Below are positions 46,030-55,253 of a DNA stretch of 64,000 nucleotides, one piece after another (position 1 is the first letter of the stretch; each line of letters begins with the position of its first letter). Source of the stretch: Flavobacteriaceae bacterium (GTDB lineage Bacteria; Bacteroidota; Bacteroidia; Flavobacteriales; Flavobacteriaceae). A model generated the notes under the pieces. That model was not told where the DNA came from and made no database searches. It saw only the letters and a program-made list of their open reading frames with translations. The DNA lies in the NCBI GenBank assembly GCA_018402385.1, contig JAGYJA010000003.1, positions 202,236 to 266,235 on the forward strand, in the 5' to 3' direction. A program made the translations under genes and the position numbers.

Positions 46030-47916
46030 TTATCGTTTTACTATAATAAATTCTGATCTTCTGTTTTGTTGGTGTTGCGCTTCGCTACAATTAGCTCCAC
46101 AGTCAACTGCAGGCTTGTCTTCTCCAAAACCTTCACCGCTAATTCTGCTTTCGTCAATTCCTTTAGAAATGACATATTGAACAGTTGACTGGGCTCTTCT
46201 GTTTGATAATTGTCTGTTGTATTCAACCGCACCACGAATGTCTGTATGGCTTTCTACTTTGATTACCATTGAGGTATGCTTCTTCATTAATTGAACAAGT
46301 TTATCCAATTCTGTAGCTGCCTGTGGTTTGATGTTGTGTTTGTCAAAATCAAATAAAATGGGGTTTAACACTACTTGATCATCCACAATAATTTCATCAA
46401 TGGGTCTCAATAGAATTTCAGTTGCCACATTTTTATCTACGGAAGAAACAGTAGTTGCATTGGATTCATAGCCGTTAAGTGAAGCTTGAACGCTAATGCT
46501 TTGTTCACATTCCACTTCAAAAGTTGCTTTACCATCGGCACCGGTCATTTTTGATGTCAATCTGTTTTGATTGCTGTCATAAAGCGCTACAGTAGCTCCA
46601 CTAAGAGGTCTGTTTGTGTTTGCGTCTTTTACAATGCTGTTGATTGTAGAAACACATATTTCTTTAATGCTGTATATATTGTCACTACCTCCTTCACTGC
46701 TTCCGCCTCTGTTTGAAGCAACAAATCCTTCTTGAGTAGCATCGTTTATACTAAAAGAAAAGTCATCTGAAGAACTATTGATGGGTACTCCTAAATTTTG
46801 AACGGCACCAAATCCTGAACCTGACTTTGGAGCTTTAAATACATCAAGTCCTCCTAGTCCCAGGTGACCGTCACTTGAAAAATAGAGCGTTCCGTCATCT
46901 CCGATAAATGGAAATACTTCTTTTCCTTCAGTATTTATAGTGGTACCTAAATTTTCGGGTTCACCAAAAGCTCCGTCGGTACTAATTGAAACTTTATAAA
47001 TATCAGAATCTCCGCTTCCGCCGGGTCTGTCTGATACAAAATACAATGTACTTCCATCGGGGCTTAATGCCGGGTGACCTTCAGAATATTCTGTGGTATT
47101 GAAGGGTACCGGTTGAATGTCTCGCCATTGTCCGTCAACCAGTTCTGCATAATAGATATTTAACTGATTGATGCCTTCGTCGTCTTTTTTGTATTTCCCG
47201 TTGTAGAAATCATTTCTGTCAAAATACATTCTTTTTCCATCGGCAGTAACTGTTACAACTCCTTCATGGTATTTGGAATTGACATCACCCTTTACCGGTT
47301 GAACATTGGTAGCCATTCCATTTACATAAGTGGCTTCATAGATATCCAAATAAGGTTCTTGATTTCTACCATAGGTTTTGTTTGAGGTGTTTCTTGCTGT
47401 AGAAAAGTAAATTTTATCTCCCACTTTATGGGTGCCAAAATCTGAGAATGAACTATTTAATCCACCCACTTGTTTTACCGCAAATCTGGGTTTTCCTTCC
47501 ATGATTTGTGGAATGTAGTTTGGATTTCGTTTGTAATCAATGGCTCTGGAATCATTTGGGCTCATTTGTGCAAATTGATCCATCATGGTGTTTGATTCTT
47601 CAAACTTTCCGTTTGCTTTTAAGGTTTGCGCATAGTTGTAGATAGTTTCGGGACTCACGCCTTTTCTTGTTGAAACTCTTTTATAAAAAGGTTCTGCCTT
47701 TTTTGTGTCATTTATAAGAAAGTAAGCATCTGCCAGACGGGTGTAAACATACGTATCTGCTTTTCCTCTTTTGATTACTTTTTGATATTCTTCTGCGGCT
47801 TTGACATATTCAAATCTATCAAAGTGTTTGTCTGCTTTTTGTGTGTCTTTATTTTGAGCAAATGTAAAAGTTGTGCTCGCTACTAAAAGAAATACTATTG
47901 TGTATAATTTTTTCAT
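46030..47916 (-). CDS. PorE-like / OmpA-family protein (TPR, beta-propeller, OmpA)
   Basis: A 628-residue envelope protein with the four-part architecture described for T9SS component PorE. Order: signal peptide 1-20; TPR repeats at about 22-120 (FEYVKAAEEYQKVIKRG, TRLADAYFLINDTKKAEPFY); a PD40-type beta-propeller at about 170-420 (EGHPALSPDGSTLYFVSDRPGG); a carboxypeptidase-regulatory-like domain at about 425-505; and a C-terminal OmpA domain that binds peptidoglycan (FDFDKHNIKPQA...RRSEFIIVKR). It is last in the operon, 18 nt after the PorP/SprF-like gene. It probably anchors an outer-membrane complex to the cell wall; it may be a paralogue rather than the main PorE. Confidence 0.9.
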   Translation of the reverse strand: MKKLYTIVFLLVASTTFTFAQNKDTQKADKHFDRFEYVKAAEEYQKVIKRGKADTYVYTRLADAYFLINDTKKAEPFYKRVSTRKGVSPETIYNYAQTLKANGKFEESNTMMDQFAQMSPNDSRAIDYKRNPNYIPQIMEGKPRFAVKQVGGLNSSFSDFGTHKVGDKIYFSTARNTSNKTYGRNQEPYLDIYEATYVNGMATNVQPVKGDVNSKYHEGVVTVTADGKRMYFDRNDFYNGKYKKDDEGINQLNIYYAELVDGQWRDIQPVPFNTTEYSEGHPALSPDGSTLYFVSDRPGGSGDSDIYKVSISTDGAFGEPENLGTTINTEGKEVFPFIGDDGTLYFSSDGHLGLGGLDVFKAPKSGSGFGAVQNLGVPINSSSDDFSFSINDATQEGFVASNRGGSSEGGSDNIYSIKEICVSTINSIVKDANTNRPLSGATVALYDSNQNRLTSKMTGADGKATFEVECEQSISVQASLNGYESNATTVSSVDKNVATEILLRPIDEIIVDDQVVLNPILFDFDKHNIKPQAATELDKLVQLMKKHTSMVIKVESHTDIRGAVEYNRQLSNRRAQSTVQYVISKGIDESRISGEGFGEDKPAVDCGANCSEAQHQQNRRSEFIIVKR

Positions 47917-47934
47917 GTCGTTTTGCTTAGTTGT

Positions 47935-48849
47935 TTAGAAGAATCTTGGTGAACGTAAAACACGCTTGTTGAAAAATAAATCAAAGGATAAAATAATCTC
48001 GTGTGATGCAGGTGCAACCACGTCAAGATCTGATACTATGTGATCATAAGCATAGCCTATTCTGATATTGTCAGTTACCTGAAATCCAACAAGACCACTA
48101 AATGAATCATCCAGTCTGTATGATGCACCAATTTCAAATTTGTCAAAAAACAAAGCGTTTAAATTGGCGTCAAATGAAAGGGGCGCTTCAAAAGCTGATT
48201 TTACCATTACAGAGGGCTTTAACTTAAAGGTTTCACTAATATTGAAAATGTATCCTGTTGTGGCAAAAAAGTGTTGTGTTTCAGAACCAATTTTTAGATC
48301 ATTTTCATCCAGGTGAACCGAGTTCAAGAAATTAGGAACAGAAACTCCCAAATAAAATTTATCTGTATAAAAGAATGCCCCTGCCCCGATATTTGGATAG
48401 GTATTATTGATGTCTTCAGAGAAAAAGGGATCGTTAGGATCTTGAGTCTCAAGTGTTGATAAGCCCACATCGTGGAAGGTCGCTCCTGCTTTTAAACCCA
48501 GTGCAAGTTTTGCTTGTTCACCCATTCTCAATGTATATGAAAAATCAACATATACATTTGTTTCTTTAATGGGACCCAATTCATCTTTAATGGCAGATAA
48601 ACCTAAGCCCACCTTTTCTCCAATGGGTGAGTGTGCAGAAAACGTAATTGTTTCCGGAGCTCCATCCAATCCAGACCATTGATTTCTGTACAAAGCTGTT
48701 AAAGAAAGGCTTTCTTTTGAACCTGCATAAGCAGGGTTTAGCACATTCATATTGTACATATATTGTGTGTACTGTGGATCTTGCTGTGCACTCAAATCCT
48801 GAAAGCCAAGGACTATAACTAAGATGAGTAAAAGAGAGAATTTTTTCAT
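47935..48849 (-). CDS. PorP/SprF family T9SS outer-membrane protein
   Basis: A 304-residue outer-membrane beta-barrel with signal peptide (1-21, ending LSAQQ) and the hallmark start of the family (DPQYTQYMYN, then LNPAYAGS). Strand-like segments follow to an aromatic end (SPRFF). In gliding flavobacteria SprF is needed for secretion or attachment of its neighbouring large adhesin SprB, and it lies directly downstream of it. Here it follows two type B adhesin-like genes, so it probably serves one or both of them. Confidence 0.93.
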   Translation of the reverse strand: MKKFSLLLILVIVLGFQDLSAQQDPQYTQYMYNMNVLNPAYAGSKESLSLTALYRNQWSGLDGAPETITFSAHSPIGEKVGLGLSAIKDELGPIKETNVYVDFSYTLRMGEQAKLALGLKAGATFHDVGLSTLETQDPNDPFFSEDINNTYPNIGAGAFFYTDKFYLGVSVPNFLNSVHLDENDLKIGSETQHFFATTGYIFNISETFKLKPSVMVKSAFEAPLSFDANLNALFFDKFEIGASYRLDDSFSGLVGFQVTDNIRIGYAYDHIVSDLDVVAPASHEIILSFDLFFNKRVLRSPRFF

Positions 48850-48878
48850 TATATATTATTTGATTGTTATGTTAGTGA

Positions 48879-51419
48879 TTATTTATTTAAGTATATATAT
48901 CCTGTTTTGGGATCTTCATCCTGTAACTTAATGACATAAAAGTAATTTCCAACCGGAAGTGCCTCTCCATCATCAGATTGTCCACACCATTGGTCAACAT
49001 AATTGCTCTGTTCAAAAACAACCCTACCGTGACGATTGAGAATAACCAGTTCCAATGGACCTGATTGATCATTTAAAAACTGCAAATCAAAGCAATCGTT
49101 TAAACCATCATTGTTTGGTGATATTCCCTGAGTAATGATACAGTTTTGATTATCATAAAATGAAATGACAATATCATCTTCACCAATACAACCATCATCA
49201 TTTACTTCAACGGCATATATTCCGGCATCAGTAATATCGAGTGTTGGACCGTTCGCTTCTGAAATAATTCCACCGTTAAAAAACCAGGTATAAGTTGCAT
49301 TTTCAGATGTTTCATTTGAGGGAGTTGCATTTAAAGTGAGAATGTCTTGTACACACTTTGAGGCATTTTCTCCCAGATTGATTTCAGGAATGTTTCTAAA
49401 GTTTACTGATACACTATCAGATTCTACACAGTTAAAGTAAGTGACCTCTAAGCTATAGTTCCCTGAGTCAGTAACAACAATACTAAAGCTGGTTTCCCCG
49501 GTACTCCATAAAAAGGTTGCTAAAGATGGATCAATCCCTTCAATAACAGGGATGATTTCATAGGACTCCCCATCACATAAAATAATGTCTTCGCCTAAAT
49601 CAACAGTATAATTTGCAACATCAACTGAAACAGCATCATTAGCCACGCAATTTAAATCTGATGTGACTTCAACAGCATAGTCACCCACTTCAGTTACTAG
49701 AAGGGTTGCCTCATTTTCACCAACAATCAAATCTCCATTAAAAAACCATTCATAAGAGACGCTTCCCAAATCATTTAAATTTTCGGGGGTGGCATCAAGC
49801 GTCGCTACCAACTCATCACAGAAAAAAACATTCCCACCCAGGTCAACCAAGGGCTGAGGAGCAAAAGTAAGATTGATATCATCAGTTTCTACACAGTCTG
49901 AGAAGGTAACTTCAACACTGTAATTTCCTGGTTCACTTACTGTGATACTAAAAGTTGTTTCTCCTGTATTCCATAAGTAGGTCGCATCAGCGGGGTCAAT
50001 TCCTTCAATGGTGGGTATAATTTCAAATGTGGATTCACAAACAGTTACATCTTCACCAAGGTCCACAGTAAAATCGACAATAATCACAGAAACTGTATCA
50101 CTTCTCATACATCCTAAATCTGTAGTTACCTCAGCAGTATAGTCCCCAACTTCTGTCACTTCGAGAGTGGGTTCATTTTCTCCCACTATAAGTTCTCCAT
50201 TTAATAACCATTCATAGGTTGCGCCTCCCAGGTCATTAATATTTGATGGAGTGGCATCAAGTATAGCAAAAACGTTGTCACAAACTAAAATATCATCACC
50301 AAGATTAACGATGGGAGCAATTGTGAACTCAATAATTATTTCATCAGTAATGTTACAATCCGGGGCATCGGGGTTTTGGATTTCAACTCCATAAGTTCCC
50401 GGTTGAGTTACTATGAGTTCAGGACCATTTTCGTCTGGAATTATATCCCCATTAAAGAACCAAGTAATAATAGAATCTGGTGAGGTAGAAACACTTAATA
50501 TTACTTCTTCATCATCACAGGGTGCGTTGCCGTTTGCTATGGTCAAATCCTCCCCTAAATCTGCACTTCCTATAAAGAAACTTCCGCCTTCAATGAAAAC
50601 GGCAGAGTCAAAAGTATTATCTGGGGTAGAACCTGGGCCTCTATCTGCTATCACTAATTTCATTCTGTAAGAATTATTAGGTGTAACATACTGCCAGGCT
50701 TGCATCAATACTGTATGGCCCCTTAAATTTACTGGTGCATTTGCGGTGGGCTGTCCAGAAGCCCCATAAAATACTTCAAAAAACTCTGGATTTTCGGAAT
50801 TACAACTTCCATTGTGTGCTTGATCTCTAATTGTTGTTACTGAAATAGGCACCTCACCGGGTGTATTAGGTACCAAAGCCATATTCACAATGTCTCCTGT
50901 AACTTGATCTTCTAGAAAAAAAGCAAAGGCATCAGAATAACTACATTGAAAAGTACCATATTCATTGGAGCCAAAAACAAAGTTAAAACTTATAGAATCT
51001 GTTAATGGAGTAAAATCAAACTCCATTATACTTGCATCACTATAAGTGTCATTTTGACCCAAAATAGTATTGATGTAATCTTGTAACTGAGGATCACCCG
51101 CCCATCCGTTTCCGCCATTACTCCAAGTTGCTGTATTAGCTGGACCGGGGGCTTGCATAACATTTCCTGTTGCTAAAATTAGCCCACTGTCAATTGGGAA
51201 ATTAGGATTTGTGTTTTCAAAATATCCAATTCCATTCGCCAATCCAAAATCACTTCCAGTTTGTGAAGTAATATTATCCACGATAGCACAAGGGGAATCT
51301 ATTAATACATCCGTTATCAACTGCTGAGGAGTAAACTCAGTTGTCGAAACGGTTATCACCTGTGCTTGAGTGATTGGAATAAAAATTAATAAGGTAATAA
51401 AAAACAGATAATTTTTCAT
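48879..51419 (-). CDS. Surface protein, choice-of-anchor L + Ig-like repeats + T9SS type B sorting domain
   Basis: An 846-residue exported protein. Signal peptide at 1-19. About 20-280 matches the choice-of-anchor-L-type N-terminal domain (GLILATGNVMQAPG, SISFNFVFGSNEYGTF, RDQAHNGSC). Residues about 285-750 hold six Ig-like modules with Asp-Leu-Gly and Glu-Val-Gly-Asp-Tyr signatures, arranged as a two-module unit that is duplicated in tandem. The last 90 residues are a gliding-motility-type (type B) C-terminal domain (GISPNNDGLNDCFDL ... GYIYLNK). It is probably an adhesin attached to the cell surface by T9SS and handled by the adjacent PorP/SprF-like protein. Confidence 0.9.
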   Translation of the reverse strand: MKNYLFFITLLIFIPITQAQVITVSTTEFTPQQLITDVLIDSPCAIVDNITSQTGSDFGLANGIGYFENTNPNFPIDSGLILATGNVMQAPGPANTATWSNGGNGWAGDPQLQDYINTILGQNDTYSDASIMEFDFTPLTDSISFNFVFGSNEYGTFQCSYSDAFAFFLEDQVTGDIVNMALVPNTPGEVPISVTTIRDQAHNGSCNSENPEFFEVFYGASGQPTANAPVNLRGHTVLMQAWQYVTPNNSYRMKLVIADRGPGSTPDNTFDSAVFIEGGSFFIGSADLGEDLTIANGNAPCDDEEVILSVSTSPDSIITWFFNGDIIPDENGPELIVTQPGTYGVEIQNPDAPDCNITDEIIIEFTIAPIVNLGDDILVCDNVFAILDATPSNINDLGGATYEWLLNGELIVGENEPTLEVTEVGDYTAEVTTDLGCMRSDTVSVIIVDFTVDLGEDVTVCESTFEIIPTIEGIDPADATYLWNTGETTFSITVSEPGNYSVEVTFSDCVETDDINLTFAPQPLVDLGGNVFFCDELVATLDATPENLNDLGSVSYEWFFNGDLIVGENEATLLVTEVGDYAVEVTSDLNCVANDAVSVDVANYTVDLGEDIILCDGESYEIIPVIEGIDPSLATFLWSTGETSFSIVVTDSGNYSLEVTYFNCVESDSVSVNFRNIPEINLGENASKCVQDILTLNATPSNETSENATYTWFFNGGIISEANGPTLDITDAGIYAVEVNDDGCIGEDDIVISFYDNQNCIITQGISPNNDGLNDCFDLQFLNDQSGPLELVILNRHGRVVFEQSNYVDQWCGQSDDGEALPVGNYFYVIKLQDEDPKTGYIYLNK

Positions 51420-51442
51420 TTTCTCTTCGTTTGAAAATATTA

Positions 51443-54430
51443 TTAATTTGAATCTCTATTGATATATATCCATCCTGTTTTTTGAGTTCCATAAACAGGA
51501 TCTTCCCCTGCAAAACTTATTACATAAAAATAAGTCCCTGTTGGCAATTTGTCTCCATCATCTGTTTGTCCCACCCATTGGTTTACATAATCATTCAGGC
51601 TATAGACTTCCCTTCCGTGTCTGTTGAGAATTTGCAGGTTGGCAATTCCGGTTCTGCTGGCTAAAAATTCCAGGTCTAAGTTATCATTAAGTCCTATGGA
51701 ACCGTCTGGCGATAGTCCTTGTGAAATGATACAATTAGGGTTATTTGGATACCCACTAACAAGCACTTCAGCAGTTGAAGAACAACCATTCACAGTGACC
51801 TCAACACCATAGATTATGGAAGTTGTTGAAATACTTTCAGGAACAAGAATAGTAATACTATTTCCGGTTTCACCGGCAATCTCAACCCCATCCTCAAACC
51901 AGACAAATGTGGCATCGACTGCGTCTGTAATGGCAATTATCGTTTGCGATTCATTTGGACAGGTGAAAATTGTGGGTCCAAGTTCAACCACGGGTAAGTC
52001 TCCAAAAGTAATTGTGATGGAATCGCTTACTACACATAAGCCGTCTGTAATTTCCAAAGAATATGTTCCAGAGGTGCTCACCACAATAGTGGGAGTTGTT
52101 TCACCGGTGCTCCACAAATAAGTTGTATTTGCTGAATTTCCTGAAATGATTGGGACAATTTCAATACTGTCGCCATCACATAGTAATTCATCCTCACCAA
52201 GGTCCAACAAAGGCACTTCCTGAATGTTTACCTCAATATCCACCGTGAGTTCGCTACAGCCATCATAAGTGATCATCACTGTATAAACACCACTAACGGC
52301 AGGAGTTATTTCAGCTTCTTGAGAAATCAATTCCCCCTCAAAAAACCACTCATAAGTGACCAGTGTTAAGTCGATATCGGGGTTTGTGGGTGTGGCATTT
52401 AAGCTTTGTGCCGGTTCTGAGTCACAGTAGGCCAATGTTTCCGGCAAATTGGTTTCCAAATCTATACCGGGTTCTACAATTAAATCAAATTGAACGATGC
52501 TGTAACAAGATGGAAAGTCTTCAAACTCAACTCTTACATATAGTGTTTGTGGGTTTTCAGTATTTTCATACGCATCCGGATTTGCAATTGGGTTTGTGTT
52601 TGTGGACGCTTCAATCTCAGTAAGGTGGAAAGACACATTAAATTCTGCCGGGTCTTGACCGTCGAGTATTGCAGGAATCTGCGTTGTTAAATCAAAAATC
52701 GATGTTGTACCTGAGATATCACATTGAATCATATCCTCAGGCGTTGCAATAACTGGCGGGTCTGAGCTAAAAGTTAATGAGATGTCATCAATGGCTAAGT
52801 CGTTTCCGCAATCATTAACACCTAAATTGATAAAAACAAATTGTATTTCACTATTGTCCAGGGAATTAAAATTGATAGCATACTCTATCCAGTTTGGTTC
52901 TGAGCCATTGGGGACATCACCGGTTTCAAATTCAACGATGGTGTTTCCACCAAGATCTTCTATTCGCAACAAAATATTTGTGGGGTCTCCAGTACCGGGA
53001 CAAATAGCAGTGTTTATATCATAGACTGTAGTCATAAAATAACTGAAGGTGTAGTCTGTATTGGTTGAAACCTCAATGGTTCTTCTGTACAACTCGTCAT
53101 CAATACCTTGTGGGTCCAGAGGGTTCACTACAAACATTCTTCCATCAGGGTCGCCGGTGTGATCGGTCATGTTAGGGAACCACCCTCCATTCATTCCGGC
53201 TGTTGTGTTTGAAACAGCATAATCCCCGCCATTTATTTCACCAAACTCCATAAAATTATAAGCTGTAAATGGGGTTTCAAAGCGACCATCTCCGGCGCCA
53301 AAGTCTTCTGCGAAATCAATGCGTAAACAATCTGGCTCAACAAAACAAGCGGTCACTTCTATGTCAACACTTAAACCGCAGTCTTCGACAATTTGCCCTA
53401 TTTCAACTGTATAAGTGCCATAATTATTAGGTGTAGCATTAAGTACAGCTGAGGTTTCACCGGGAATCTCATCTCCTTCATAGAACCATACATAGGTGAC
53501 GCCTTCAAGGTCATCAATATTGGATGGTGTAGCATCAATAACAATAGGTTCATCTTCACAAAACTCAAGGGGGGCATCAAAAGATAATTCCGGCAATGGC
53601 AGCTCCGTGATATTTACTTGAATTTCATCTTCTGCAGCGTCACCAAGGTTATCCAGGTATTCAACACGGTAGAGACCAGACTCATCTATATCTAAAGTGG
53701 GGTTTGTTTCACCTGTAAGGATATCAAAAACTTCAGTAACATCATTATATACAAACCATTGGTAATCTGATCCATCAGGGTCTAAGGCTTCTATGGTTAA
53801 AAAGCCTCCTTCACAGATATAGTCATTTAATACAATGGAACAATCAGTTGAACCAGATCCCGGGTCTCCAAAATTCGTTTGGTTCAATAAGATAAAACCA
53901 GGAGATCCATTAAAATTTGTAATTAACACAATATAATAATCGCCTGATTGCGCATTAGGAATTGTCAGCGACTCGACAGATTGAAAGTCAAAACTACAAT
54001 CAACTACATTACCATAAGGATAGTTTGCCCCTGGATTTGTATTACTAGGACAATCACCACTACAATCATCAAGATCTTCACAATTACCTTGAGCTGAAGA
54101 AAAAGGTCCCCACGCAACAAAATCTACGTCCAATAATATTCCAATAGGGTTTCCATTTTGATCAAATCCCTGAGTGCTCTGAGTAATGGTAAATTCTAAA
54201 TCACCCGATTCATCAACTTGTAAATAAAACCAAGAAGGATTTGGCGCAGATCCCAAACAGGCAGGAGACCCAAAACTAGGTACACCGGTTGTGTTGGGAA
54301 ATACAAATTGGGATCCACCAGCACAAAATGGCTCAGCATCTTCACAAGTAGCACCTTGTGCATAAAGGTTTCCGTTAAAAAGGATTGCAAACACAAACAG
54401 TGTTATCGCAACAAAGTAATTTTTTTTCAT
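51443..54430 (-). CDS. Large surface protein with Ig-like repeats and T9SS type B sorting domain
   Basis: A 995-residue exported protein. Signal peptide at 1-25 (ending NLYAQ). The N-terminal Cys-rich domain (about 26-200; PNPSWFYLQVDESGDLEFTI, LDDCSGDCPSN) may be a ligand- or mineral-binding module. The middle has a jelly-roll-like domain near 375-560 and Ig-like modules similar to those of the next gene (LDATP/IDATP and GETTPT motifs). The C-terminus is a type B sorting domain (GLSPDGSIGLNDNLDLEFL ... GWIYINRDSN). It is a paralogue of the following gene, and both probably use the same outer-membrane partner. Confidence 0.9.
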   Translation of the reverse strand: MKKNYFVAITLFVFAILFNGNLYAQGATCEDAEPFCAGGSQFVFPNTTGVPSFGSPACLGSAPNPSWFYLQVDESGDLEFTITQSTQGFDQNGNPIGILLDVDFVAWGPFSSAQGNCEDLDDCSGDCPSNTNPGANYPYGNVVDCSFDFQSVESLTIPNAQSGDYYIVLITNFNGSPGFILLNQTNFGDPGSGSTDCSIVLNDYICEGGFLTIEALDPDGSDYQWFVYNDVTEVFDILTGETNPTLDIDESGLYRVEYLDNLGDAAEDEIQVNITELPLPELSFDAPLEFCEDEPIVIDATPSNIDDLEGVTYVWFYEGDEIPGETSAVLNATPNNYGTYTVEIGQIVEDCGLSVDIEVTACFVEPDCLRIDFAEDFGAGDGRFETPFTAYNFMEFGEINGGDYAVSNTTAGMNGGWFPNMTDHTGDPDGRMFVVNPLDPQGIDDELYRRTIEVSTNTDYTFSYFMTTVYDINTAICPGTGDPTNILLRIEDLGGNTIVEFETGDVPNGSEPNWIEYAINFNSLDNSEIQFVFINLGVNDCGNDLAIDDISLTFSSDPPVIATPEDMIQCDISGTTSIFDLTTQIPAILDGQDPAEFNVSFHLTEIEASTNTNPIANPDAYENTENPQTLYVRVEFEDFPSCYSIVQFDLIVEPGIDLETNLPETLAYCDSEPAQSLNATPTNPDIDLTLVTYEWFFEGELISQEAEITPAVSGVYTVMITYDGCSELTVDIEVNIQEVPLLDLGEDELLCDGDSIEIVPIISGNSANTTYLWSTGETTPTIVVSTSGTYSLEITDGLCVVSDSITITFGDLPVVELGPTIFTCPNESQTIIAITDAVDATFVWFEDGVEIAGETGNSITILVPESISTTSIIYGVEVTVNGCSSTAEVLVSGYPNNPNCIISQGLSPDGSIGLNDNLDLEFLASRTGIANLQILNRHGREVYSLNDYVNQWVGQTDDGDKLPTGTYFYVISFAGEDPVYGTQKTGWIYINRDSN

Positions 54431-54432
54431 TC

Positions 54433-54846
54433 TTATAATTTTTGTTCAGGGTGAATAATGATGATATAATCTGTATTATCTACCAGATAATAAACCGTTT
54501 TATCTTTACTAAATACTTCAAACTTGTATTTAAAAGGGTTGAAGTTTTTAGGGTCAAAATTGTCGTCAAATTTTAGATCCTTATTATAGGTTTTTATAAC
54601 TGGGACTTGAGAAAGAAGACTAAAGTTTTCAGGATTCGTTGTTGAATTTACAATCTCAAAACGATTTAAAATTTTTGTAAACCGCTCAATACCTTCTGAG
54701 GTATCATACCCCAAATCACCCACAACATCTACATAGACTTCAGCAATAAAGTCTTGAACCTTAGAAATATCAGGCTTGTATGATTGGGAATAAAGATTTG
54801 AAAATAAAAATAAACTTAGTAGACAAAAAAATAGTTGTTTTTTCAT
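54433..54846 (-). CDS. Small exported protein, first gene of the T9SS locus
   Basis: A 137-residue protein from ATG 54846 with a clear signal peptide (MKKQLFFCLLSLFLFSNLYSQ, the first 21 residues). The mature part is predicted alpha/beta (VQDFIAEVYVDVVGD, RFTKILNRFEIVNST, YYLVDNTDYIIII). I recognise no family. Its stop is 2 nt before the start of the 995-residue adhesin-like gene, so it belongs to the same transcript and may be a chaperone, plug or structural part of the surface apparatus. An ATG 30 nt further upstream would spoil the signal peptide. Confidence 0.8.
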   Translation of the reverse strand: MKKQLFFCLLSLFLFSNLYSQSYKPDISKVQDFIAEVYVDVVGDLGYDTSEGIERFTKILNRFEIVNSTTNPENFSLLSQVPVIKTYNKDLKFDDNFDPKNFNPFKYKFEVFSKDKTVYYLVDNTDYIIIIHPEQKL

Positions 54847-54876
54847 ATGAATTATGTTGTTGTAAATTGAAGCCAC

Positions 54877-55253
54877 TAATGTAATAAATTAATATAGATT
54901 AAGAAATAATTAACTTTTTAAATTGGGTAAAATACATTTTTTAGTCGTCTAAAAGCACTTTAGGATTTTTATAAACACATTCTGATAATACACTAAAGTA
55001 TAAAGAAGAAATATATCATTAAATGAAATACAGTAATTTAGAACCAATCTAAAAAACCAAGGGTTCCATTATCCTTGCTTTTGCTATTTAGTAAGGTGGG
55101 AGCATCCTAACATGATCCTAAACTTTGACCTGTTTTTGATTTGCTTTTGTTAAAGAAGGTATGTCCATAATCTTTCCAAAAATATCCTTAACTAAATCCC
55201 AACTTTTTTATTCCCTCATTCTAATTGTGTAATTTTGTCGTACAATTATAATT
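54877..55253. other. 377-bp divergent intergenic region (T9SS operon / hflX)
   Basis: It is AT-rich with no ORF. The hflX -7 box is at 55230-55237. No clear TAnnTTTG is visible for the T9SS operon on the minus strand, so that promoter may be activator-dependent. No repeat or RNA gene is recognised. Confidence 0.5.
55230..55237 (+). promoter_or_regulatory. -7 promoter element of hflX (TAATTTTG)
   Basis: A perfect TAnnTTTG match 16 nt upstream of the start. Confidence 0.6.
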
